Shown here piece by piece: positions 7,568 through 12,884 of a stretch of 13,002 nucleotides of DNA. Every line of letters begins with the position of its first letter. Within the stretch, counting starts at the first letter, position 1. Origin of the DNA: Chromatiales bacterium (lineage in GTDB: Bacteria; Pseudomonadota; Gammaproteobacteria; SZUA-152); contig JALTPW010000231.1 of the NCBI GenBank assembly GCA_026999335.1, positions 1-13,002 of the forward strand, read 5' to 3'. The notes under the pieces are model-generated. The model ran no database searches. It was not told the origin of the DNA and saw only the letters and a program-made list of their open reading frames with translations. The position numbers were made by a program, and so were the translations under genes.

Positions 7568-7944
7568 GCCGCTTCCTGCAGGGCAAATTCCACACGCTTG
7601 AGCATCGTCCAAATACCGTCGGCACCGGGCCGCCACTCCCTGTTGTGACGCGACCAGCGTTGCCAGGATTGGCCCTTGTACTGGAAGGGCTGATCCGCCT
7701 TCCGTGGATACCGGCCTCCGTTTGTCAACTTCACCCATGGCAGGAGGTAGAACATGTCCGGGGCTGTATCCGGATAGCCTGACTGCAGCAGAATCAGGAT
7801 GTCTGCCTTCCCCGTATCGAAGCGGTCGACGGGTAAAGGGCGCTCCTTGAGGATAATTCCTTTCTGCCCGTCTTCGTCGTGCTCTTCGAATACAATCCCC
7901 TTCGACACAAGGTATTCACGGTCTCTGGCCGGTAAGAAACTCAC
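7564..7944 (-). CDS. E2-like protein (prokaryotic E2 family E) lacking cysteine
   Basis: The 126-residue protein matches the small prokaryotic E2 family that travels with multi-ubiquitin and JAB-E1 genes. The core LILLQSGYPDTAPDMFYL (about 50-67) is the family's version of the E2 beta-meander with its Y-P/AP turn. The C-terminal part GQSWQRWSRH (91-100) and WRPGADG (104-110) is the conserved remainder. In ubiquitin pathways an E2 carries the modifier as a Cys thioester, but this sequence contains no cysteine at all. S93, S98 and H100 lie in the most conserved-looking stretch and are candidates for an alternative active site; a scaffold role is equally possible. The start is GTG with a good GGAGGG ribosome site about 8 bases upstream. 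The end overlaps the E1 start by 4 bases. Confidence 0.85.
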   Translation of the reverse strand: MSFLPARDREYLVSKGIVFEEHDEDGQKGIILKERPLPVDRFDTGKADILILLQSGYPDTAPDMFYLLPWVKLTNGGRYPRKADQPFQYKGQSWQRWSRHNREWRPGADGIWTMLKRVEFALQEAA

Positions 7945-7948
7945 TCGC

Positions 7949-8227
7949 TCAGCCCTCCGTGGTGGTCTTCTTAATAGTGAAGAATTTCTCGGTTCCTTTG
8001 CCAGTCAGATCCACATTATCGGTGTCACCGACGAGATCGTCTTCTGGACCCGGCACATCGTGCCAGGCCTCGAAGGTCTGCTGATCGACCCCTGCCAACT
8101 GCTTGATCTCTGCCCCGGTGATGACTGGTTTCGGCCAGTCATGGGGTTTGTGATCCACCAAGATGTGATAGGTCTCAGGCTTGCCGTGGTCGCCACTGTT
8201 GTGGCAGTGCTCGTGTTCGTGCTGCAT
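7949..8227 (-). CDS. Ubiquitin-like modifier, multi-ubiquitin domain family (single domain)
   Basis: The 92-residue protein contains one beta-grasp domain of the multi-ubiquitin type (about 19-87): YHILVDHKPHDWPKPVITG begins the first hairpin, EIKQLAGV is the helix, VDLTGKG and KFFTIKK are the last strands. The chain ends TTTEG, with a terminal glycine, the form needed for adenylation by the E1 without prior trimming. Before the domain is a His-rich tail with H3, H5, H7, C8, H9 and H14, which might bind metal. The ATG at 8227 is chosen because GAGGAA lies about 8 bases upstream. An in-frame start at 8266 would overlap the previous gene by 25 bases and is less likely. The gene ends 4 bases before the E2-like start, so the two are co-translated. 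Confidence 0.87.
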   Translation of the reverse strand: MQHEHEHCHNSGDHGKPETYHILVDHKPHDWPKPVITGAEIKQLAGVDQQTFEAWHDVPGPEDDLVGDTDNVDLTGKGTEKFFTIKKTTTEG

Positions 8228-8241
8228 GATGATGTTCCTCA

Positions 8242-8481
8242 CTATCGTTTGTCTTTGGGCGGACACGGATCATGACCGTGGCTGTCGCTACGGGCGATCC
8301 GACCGTCTCGGTTATGGATGCGCAGTTCAGTGCCCTGATTGCGGCTGATCTCACGGCCACGATCGACGGCTTCCTGCTTGGTTTCGAAGTGGCCGCTGGT
8401 GCGACCGGCGCCACCCCGCTTGACGTCCCAGCCCCCTTCAGGGTTTGGCACGACATGGTGGCTATCTGGTTTTTTGCTCAC
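8242..8481 (-). CDS. DUF2188 domain protein, first gene of ubiquitin-like operon
   Basis: The 79-residue product fits DUF2188 over nearly its whole length: HVVPNPEGGWDVKRGGAGRT (about 9-28), HFETKQEAVDRGREIS (about 31-46), ELRIHNRDGRI (about 52-62) and a tail SDSHGHDPCPPKD. These small proteins have a beta-beta-alpha-beta fold and no established function. The start is GTG, with AAGGAG about 8 bases upstream. It ends 14 bases before the ubiquitin-like gene, so it is the promoter-proximal gene of the same operon. It may be a conjugation target, an accessory factor or simply a passenger. The presence of DUF2188 is well supported; its part in the pathway is unknown. Confidence 0.85.
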   Translation of the reverse strand: MSKKPDSHHVVPNPEGGWDVKRGGAGRTSGHFETKQEAVDRGREISRNQGTELRIHNRDGRIARSDSHGHDPCPPKDKR

Positions 8482-8611
8482 GTTCTTTCTCCTTGAGATT
8501 TTTTGAAACGTAATACATAATATGACGATATCGTAATGCCGCAGGCCAAAAAAATGCGCCTAGCAGACATAACGTAAACGTCATAATAAAGTATACGGAA
8601 CCGTCATATCT
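8482..8611. promoter_or_regulatory. Divergent promoter/operator region with four spaced ACGTMAT boxes
   Basis: This AT-rich 130-base stretch separates the two divergent operons. The box CGTAAT occurs at 8509-8514 and 8532-8537, and the variant CGTCAT at 8579-8584 and 8602-8607, all on the + strand, with starts 23, 47 and 23 bases apart. Three boxes form parts of 16-base imperfect palindromes: 8522-8537 (two half-sites around the perfect core ACGATATCGT), 8569-8584 (ATAACGTA/AACGTCAT) and 8592-8607 (TATACGGA/ACCGTCAT). The last lies immediately before the repressor start at 8612. An A/T-rich TAATAA at 8584-8589 could be a -10 for the repressor gene; no clear -35 is seen for either side. The layout fits an XRE repressor regulating itself and the opposing operon. 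Confidence 0.65.
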
Positions 8612-8965
8612 ATGTCAACCAAACCGAGTGATATATTCAAGGAGCGGCTTCGAGCAGCGAGAGAATTCAGAGAACTTAGCCAAGGCGAACTCGCCAAGCG
8701 TGCCGCCCTTCAAGCCTCCGCGGTCTCGCACTTTGAGACCGGTACGCGCAAACCGTCGTTCGACAATCTGAAACGCCTGGCAGATGCTTTGCGTGTCACG
8801 ACCGACTATCTTCTCGGTCGGACAGATGCCATGGAAGCTTCGGCGACCAGCGCTGATAAGCTTCATCGGCACTATTCTGGCCTTTCTACCGAGTATCAGG
8901 AGATGGCCGACGACTTCATCGAGATGTTGGCTTCCAAGGCGAAGGACAAAAAGCCAAAGGGGTGA
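8612..8965 (+). CDS. XRE family helix-turn-helix transcriptional repressor
   Basis: The 117-residue protein has a textbook Cro/C1-type DNA-binding domain at about residues 9-66: RLRAAREFRELSQGELAKRA, then the recognition helix region SAVSHFETGTRKPS, then FDNLKRLADALRVTTDYLLG. The C-terminal part (about 70-117) is helical and ends Lys-rich; it probably serves dimerisation. It lies 3 bases before an ImmA/IrrE-type peptidase gene, a pairing known from ICEBs1 and many phages, where the peptidase destroys the repressor to release control. The divergent ubiquitin-like operon and the spaced boxes upstream indicate that it represses both directions. The ribosome site is poor (a GGAA about 11 bases upstream), consistent with low-level or nearly leaderless expression. 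Confidence 0.93.
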   Translation: MSTKPSDIFKERLRAAREFRELSQGELAKRAALQASAVSHFETGTRKPSFDNLKRLADALRVTTDYLLGRTDAMEASATSADKLHRHYSGLSTEYQEMADDFIEMLASKAKDKKPKG

Positions 8966-8968
8966 TAG

Positions 8969-9844
8969 ATGGCGCGCCGAACCGATCAGTTCATCAAGGT
9001 ATATTGGGAAGCAGAGCGGCTCCTACAAGAGCTGCAAATTGACTCACTGCCCATCGACCCGTTTGCGATCGCCCGCCGGCTGGATATCGAACTGCGTCCG
9101 TTGCCTGCCAATATGGGTGGTGCGTCCGGAATGCTGCTCCATGTCAATGGTGAGTTCGGTATATGTTACCCAACTCATGTAGACAACGACGGATTCAAGA
9201 ATTTTTCCGTCGCCCACGAGATTGGCCACTACCGACTGCCGGGTCATCCCGACGCGATATTTGACGCACAGGGGCGGCATGTTTCCCATGCCAGCTTCCG
9301 AAGTGTCGATAAATACGAACAGGAAGCCGACCACTTTGCCGCGGCATTGCTCATGCCAACCAAGCTATTTACCGCTGCGGCGAAACGTGCAGGGGAGGGC
9401 CTGAATGCCATAGAGAGGCTCAAAGGTGAATGTGTCACCTCTCTGGAAGCAACAGCCATCCGCTTTGCCCAGACCAACCGCGATCCGGTTGCAGTGATTC
9501 GAAGTGATGGCCGAACCATTGACTATGCCTTTATGTCCGGGCCTCTAAAGGACTTCCCTGGCCTCGACTGGATTCGCAAGGGCACACCTTTGCCTGCGGA
9601 CTGTCTTACTGCCAGTTTCAACACTGATAAGAACAATATCGAGCAAGCGGCACGCGCTGAAGGTGTATCGGAGCTTCAGGACTGGTTCAACGGATCGAAT
9701 CGGCAGGAGATTGTTGAAGAAGTCATCGGCCTGGGCAGTTACGGCAAGACGCTTACTGTGTTGACGGGAATGGAATCACCGGACGAAGTCGAAGATGAAG
9801 AAGGCGACCTGGAAGAATCATGGACACCGCGGTTTCGCCGGTGA
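8969..9844 (+). CDS. ImmA/IrrE family zinc metallopeptidase
   Basis: The 291-residue protein carries the zinc-peptidase motif H83-E-I-G-H87 (VAHEIGHYRL) and the downstream glutamate helix YEQEADHFAAALLMP, with E119 the likely third ligand. The N-terminal segment PIDPFAIARRLDIELR is the usual lead-in of ImmA/IrrE (formerly DUF955) proteins. After the peptidase domain (about 25-165) comes an alpha/beta region (about 165-265) that could be a sensor, then an acidic tail. Characterised relatives cleave a partner repressor after a stress signal. The partner here should be the XRE protein encoded 3 bases upstream. AAAGGGG upstream of the ATG is a good ribosome site. The gene is followed 18 bases later by the zinc-ribbon/HEPN-like gene on the same strand. 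Confidence 0.93.
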   Translation: MARRTDQFIKVYWEAERLLQELQIDSLPIDPFAIARRLDIELRPLPANMGGASGMLLHVNGEFGICYPTHVDNDGFKNFSVAHEIGHYRLPGHPDAIFDAQGRHVSHASFRSVDKYEQEADHFAAALLMPTKLFTAAAKRAGEGLNAIERLKGECVTSLEATAIRFAQTNRDPVAVIRSDGRTIDYAFMSGPLKDFPGLDWIRKGTPLPADCLTASFNTDKNNIEQAARAEGVSELQDWFNGSNRQEIVEEVIGLGSYGKTLTVLTGMESPDEVEDEEGDLEESWTPRFRR

Positions 9845-9862
9845 GGCGTTGTAATCGAAGAA

Positions 9863-10879
9863 ATGTTTGAAGACCTGATACGCGCTCTTGAGAATCTGGA
9901 CGGCCGGCAGGTCTCAGTTTCCATACCGGCCGACGCCGACGGTTATTTGGACCGCGCCTGCCCATCTGAGGTATGTCTGTTCGAGTTTAAAATTCACGAG
10001 GATGACTGGCGAGACAAGGTCAGGGACGAGGAAGTGTTTTGCCCGTTTTGCCGTCACAGTGCGCCATCGGATCAGTGGTGGACAGAGGTTCAGATTGAGC
10101 ACGCTCAGCAGGCGGCCTTCGGCGAAGTGACCGGTGAAATCAACGAGGCGATGAAGCGCGACGCAGATCACTGGAACAGGAGACAGCCCCGTAACAGCTT
10201 CCTGCGCATAACAATGTCCGTCGACCACAAACCCAGGCACATTGCTTTGCCGCCCTCGGCTGCCGAGCCGATGGAGCTCAAGATAACCTGCCCGGAGTGT
10301 GGCTGTCTCTATGATGTTATTGGCGCAGCCTACTTTTGTCCCGCCTGTGGCCATAACTCGGTCGACCGGGACTTTGCACGGTCCATGGAGTCGCTGCTCG
10401 CGTCCCTGGACGCGATCGCGCATGTGCGACGGGCCATTGAAGACCGCGACGTTGCCGAAAACACTATCCGCGCCATTATCGAGAGCTGTCTCGTGAATGC
10501 AGTGATGGCCTTTCAGCGCTACGTTGAGGCGCTTTATCTGCGAAAGCCTGGTGCCGCCGTGCCTCGTCGGAACGTCTTTCAGAATCTCAACAACGGTAGC
10601 GATCTTTGGCGTCAGGCCTGCGGTCACGATTTCGAGCACTATCTTGGCGCGGGCAAACTCGCTGACCTCACCCGGTATTTTCAACAGCGCCACTTATTGG
10701 CCCACAAGGATGGTCTTGTAGACGCCGATTACATCCAGCGAAGCGGTGACTCTTCCTATATGGAAGGGCAACGCATCGTCGTAAAGGAAGAGGGTGTCCG
10801 ACAGTGTCTGGCGCTAGTAGAGGAACTCGCGCGCGGCCTTGAGGCGGATGCACCGGATGGGGATGCCCGAGATGAGTAA
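9863..10879 (+). CDS. Zinc-ribbon protein with C-terminal HEPN-like RxxxxH domain, candidate defence effector
   Basis: The 338-residue protein is not from a family I can name. Its N-terminal part has a first zinc site formed by C33-x4-C38 and C60-x2-C63 (CPFC). A second lies at C143-x2-C146 and C159-x2-C162, in the classical zinc-ribbon form CPEC...CPAC. From about residue 175 it is all helical. Near the end is R276-H-L-L-A-H281, followed by KDG and VDADY, which matches the RxxxxH active-site pattern of HEPN ribonucleases. I infer a HEPN domain at about 175-325; this rests on one short motif and context. The gene overlaps the Mrr-type nuclease gene by 8 bases, which suggests a two-protein unit under the XRE/ImmA pair. 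The ATG at 9863 has only a weak GAAG ribosome site. Confidence 0.75.
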   Translation: MFEDLIRALENLDGRQVSVSIPADADGYLDRACPSEVCLFEFKIHEDDWRDKVRDEEVFCPFCRHSAPSDQWWTEVQIEHAQQAAFGEVTGEINEAMKRDADHWNRRQPRNSFLRITMSVDHKPRHIALPPSAAEPMELKITCPECGCLYDVIGAAYFCPACGHNSVDRDFARSMESLLASLDAIAHVRRAIEDRDVAENTIRAIIESCLVNAVMAFQRYVEALYLRKPGAAVPRRNVFQNLNNGSDLWRQACGHDFEHYLGAGKLADLTRYFQQRHLLAHKDGLVDADYIQRSGDSSYMEGQRIVVKEEGVRQCLALVEELARGLEADAPDGDARDE

Positions 10880-11714
10880 CACAGCAAAGGGCACTGCGTA
10901 TGAGTTGTTCGTTCAAGCGCTCTATCAGACGCTTCACGACGCCGACGGTTTTGACGATATTAAGATCGAACACAATAAGACAGACCTTGTTGGCTGTTCA
11001 GGATGCGCACACCAGATAGATGTTTACTGGGAATTCACACTTGCGGGGCAGGTCTACAGGACGGCGATCGAGTGTAAAGCCTTTGATGGTACTGTGCCGA
11101 TTGGGCGGATTCGCGACTTCTTTGGTGTCCTCGCAGATGTACCCGGACTACAGGGTATCTTCGTCAGTCTTTTCGGGTTTCAGTCCGGCGCGAAACAATA
11201 CGCGGAACACTACGGCATAGCGTTGAAGGAAATACGGCCGCCCACTGATGAGGACAGAGAGGCTCGGATCGAGAAATTTTGCCTTCGGACATTCATCATT
11301 ACTCCGGAGATTACCCAGCTGCGACCAGATGTGACACAAGCATATCTCAGTACTCTGAAGCCAGATGAGCAGATCGATGCGTCGTTTTTAGGTAGCAACT
11401 ACGACTCTTTTATCGTGGACAGTGCAGGAAATCACGTCGCGTCCTACGAGGAAATACGTCAGATGCTTCCCACAAATAACCTGCCCGCCACGGATGTTGT
11501 AGAGACGCTGATTTTTCCAAACTGCTATTTGAATGCGTCGAATGGCCAGCGCATTCCGATCGACAGCGTAACGGTCCAATACGACGTGCACGTTGAAATC
11601 GAACATGCGGACATTTTGGGCGAACAAACTGCCAAGGCAATTATGAAGGATGTGAAATCCGGAGGTATCACGTTTTTCGACACTGATGGCGGCGTTCGGT
11701 CCGTTCGAAAGTAG
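10872..11714 (+). CDS. Mrr-type restriction endonuclease (PD-(D/E)XK fold)
   Basis: The 280-residue protein has an N-terminal nuclease domain (about 8-125) of the Mrr_cat type. It shows an early helix YELFVQALYQTL, then GCSGCAHQIDVYWEF with catalytic D50, then YRTAIECKAF with E67-x-K69. Next come GRIRDFFGVLADVPGLQGIFVS and GAKQYAEHYGIALKEI, matching Mrr-like enzymes that cut modified or foreign DNA. The C-terminal half (about 125-280) is unrecognised and may bind DNA or a partner. The ATG at 10872 overlaps the previous gene's stop and has GGGGAT about 9 bases upstream; the in-frame ATG at 10839 lies deeper in that gene and is less likely. Type IV restriction is one reading; a nuclease arm paired with the upstream HEPN-like protein is another. 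Confidence 0.86.
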   Translation: MSNTAKGTAYELFVQALYQTLHDADGFDDIKIEHNKTDLVGCSGCAHQIDVYWEFTLAGQVYRTAIECKAFDGTVPIGRIRDFFGVLADVPGLQGIFVSLFGFQSGAKQYAEHYGIALKEIRPPTDEDREARIEKFCLRTFIITPEITQLRPDVTQAYLSTLKPDEQIDASFLGSNYDSFIVDSAGNHVASYEEIRQMLPTNNLPATDVVETLIFPNCYLNASNGQRIPIDSVTVQYDVHVEIEHADILGEQTAKAIMKDVKSGGITFFDTDGGVRSVRK

Positions 11715-11902
11715 TCTTGTAAGTGAGGCGCTAACGTTGGTCTGCAGAGCCCATTCTGCTAAATAGATGCCTTGCTGTTGTGCTGCGTACTCACTTCAGT
11801 TGGGGCATCAAAAAGCCCGCACATTTCTGAATTGATTTTCCATAGCTAGTCCTCCCTCTATCCCTCATCCTGCGCCTCATGCGCAATACGGGGAGGACAT
11901 CA
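11715..11902. other. Spacer between cargo and right transfer operon, possible promoter and hairpins
   Basis: No gene is seen in these 188 bases. A short hairpin GCAGA/TCTGC lies at 11744-11759 without a following T-run, so it is a poor terminator for the nuclease operon. The inverted pair AAGTGAG (11721-11727) and CTCACTT (11790-11796) could bracket a longer fold. Closer to the RAQPRD gene are a TGCGC/GCGCA hairpin (11871-11885) and the strong ribosome site GGGGAGGA (11890-11897). A TTGATT at 11832-11837 could be a -35, but no good -10 follows at the right distance. A promoter for the right-hand transfer operon is expected here because of the distance from upstream genes, yet the sequence does not prove one. 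Confidence 0.35.
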
Positions 11903-12205
11903 ATGCGAATTACCCAAGTTCTAATTATCGGCTTGCTTGGTGCAACTCTGCCGGTTCAGTTTGCCGTCGCTGACGCAGACGGCGAACGGGCAGCACTTGC
12001 CCAGATTATCCACGAACTTCAGGCTATAGATCCGCTGATCACGGAAGCGGCTTCACAAGCCAATCCGGATGCCCGTGTTCGCTTCCAGTATGACTGGTTG
12101 CGCCAGGATCTCGATCGGATTCGACTCGGGATTCAGGAGCACATCGATGCCCCGCGTTCAGAACCCCGGACTTTCCCGCCACTGCGTGGCGATTACCGTC
12201 GGTGA
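11903..12205 (+). CDS. RAQPRD family integrating conjugative element protein (TIGR01690)
   Basis: The 100-residue product has a signal peptide (about residues 1-23, ending VAVAD-like FAVADA). Its mature part is helical, with ERAALAQIIHELQAIDPLITEAASQA, then the diagnostic RVRFQYDWLRQDLDRIRLGIQEHI and a short tail with PRTFPPLRGDYRR. The family occurs at the head of the mating-pair block in PFGI-1/SXT-like ICEs and some plasmids; it is periplasmic and its exact role is not known. The ATG at 11903 is chosen over the in-frame ATG at 11879 because GGGGAGGA precedes it at proper distance and the signal peptide then begins correctly. The next gene starts 9 bases after its stop. Confidence 0.92.
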   Translation: MRITQVLIIGLLGATLPVQFAVADADGERAALAQIIHELQAIDPLITEAASQANPDARVRFQYDWLRQDLDRIRLGIQEHIDAPRSEPRTFPPLRGDYRR

Positions 12206-12214
12206 TGGCAGGTC

Positions 12215-12445
12215 ATGACGGCGGCCCAAAACACGGCATTCCAAGCAGGTTCCGGTTTTACACCGGCGACGCTGCTCACCGGTATCGCATCGGTCGTGCT
12301 GGTGCTGGCCTTCATCTGGGTCATTTGGGTCACGCTAGGCACCTTCCGTGCCTGGCAGAAAGGGCAGGTGGTTTTGTTCGATGTGATTTGGGCAACGTTG
12401 CGCGCCAGCATCGTGCTCATGGTGTTGGGTTTTTATCTGCGGTAG
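12215..12445 (+). CDS. TIGR03758 family integrating conjugative element protein
   Basis: This 76-residue protein is almost wholly membrane-embedded. One helix lies at about residues 20-41 (LLTGIASVVLVLAFIWVIWVTL) and a second at about 56-75 (VIWATLRASIVLMVLGFYLR). A short cytoplasmic-type loop FRAWQKGQVVLFD joins them and is typical of the family. It is the fixed neighbour of the RAQPRD and TIGR03745 genes in this ICE class, where it belongs to the mating-pair apparatus, probably as a small inner-membrane subunit; its precise role is unknown. The ATG at 12215 follows the RAQPRD stop by 9 bases, with GGCAGG as a modest ribosome site. Confidence 0.9.
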   Translation: MTAAQNTAFQAGSGFTPATLLTGIASVVLVLAFIWVIWVTLGTFRAWQKGQVVLFDVIWATLRASIVLMVLGFYLR

Positions 12446-12530
12446 CGGCCGTTGGCCATTGCCGCAGTAGTTCGGGGATGTCCCCGGTATTCATAACAGG
12501 GGGCAACCCCGTTACCTCGGAGAGAAAGTA
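12446..12530 (+). repeat. Three consecutive inverted repeats in spacer before TIGR03745
   Basis: The 85-base spacer is unusually rich in potential stem-loops. GCGGC (12445-12449) pairs with GCCGC (12461-12465). CGGGGATGTCCCCG at 12473-12486 is a near-perfect palindrome with a two-base centre. AACAGGGG (12495-12502 region) faces CCCCGTT (12507-12513) around a short loop. None is followed by a T-run, so these are not classical terminators. The last one ends just before the GGAG ribosome site of the next gene (12519-12522). They may stabilise or process the mRNA so that the small membrane subunit encoded downstream is made at a different level from its neighbours. Confidence 0.5.
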
Positions 12531-12881
12531 ATGATGAAGAAATCAGTAAAACGGGTGGCAACCGCAATCGGGTTGTTGGCAGCCTCGGCAACTCAATCGG
12601 TATGGGCGGCGCTGCCGACGCCAGTCGCACCCAGTACCGCGCCAGCGGCCGGTGACTGGATCGCGCTCATTTCCGGTTACATCAAGGATGGCGGCCTGGT
12701 TCTGGGCTTGGCGATTGCTGTGCTTGGTTTCCTGTGGATCGCCTATCTCGGTTTCGCCAAGTTTAACGAGGCTCGCCAGGGCAAGGCCGAATGGGCCGAA
12801 GTGGGCGTGCTCGGCATCGTCGGTGCGATCGTGCTGATCTTTGCCAGCTACCTGCTCACAGAAGCCGCGGGCGTCATCTAA
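12531..12881 (+). CDS. TIGR03745 family conjugative transfer membrane protein (DUF2976)
   Basis: The 116-residue protein starts with a signal peptide (about residues 1-26, ending SVWAA) and has two further transmembrane helices at about 51-72 (GYIKDGGLVLGLAIAVLGFLWIA) and 90-112 (VGVLGIVGAIVLIFASYLL). The loop between them, FAKFNEARQGKAEWAEVG, is the family signature. The arrangement resembles VirB2/TrbC-type pilin precursors: a cleaved leader and two hydrophobic helices with a short polar loop, so a pilin-like role is a fair inference. The gene has a GGAG ribosome site 8 bases before ATG; a second ATG follows directly and could be used instead. It is 3 bases from the TIGR03750 gene. Confidence 0.92.
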   Translation: MMKKSVKRVATAIGLLAASATQSVWAALPTPVAPSTAPAAGDWIALISGYIKDGGLVLGLAIAVLGFLWIAYLGFAKFNEARQGKAEWAEVGVLGIVGAIVLIFASYLLTEAAGVI

Positions 12882-12884
12882 TCG

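Noticed and set aside
7568..7738. 57-codon N-terminal extension of the JAB-E1 frame
   Set aside because: It lies inside the E2-like gene in another frame, reads as low-quality sequence, and the ATGA junction at 7567 gives a natural coupled start.
11721..11796. Inverted pair AAGTGAG/CTCACTT as a structured RNA or small transposon end
   Set aside because: Only 7 bases per arm with a 62-base interior, no target duplication and no other supporting structure.
11728..11803. Possible integron attC-like site (CTAAC near 11731 and GTTGGGG near 11798)
   Set aside because: The core boxes deviate from RYYYAAC and GTTRRRY and the arms do not pair well; there is no integrase or cassette layout.
11799..11820. 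AAAAAGCCCGC stretch as half of a rho-independent terminator
   Set aside because: No matching GCGGGC arm with a T-run follows; the only pairing is GGGC/GCCC over 4 bases.
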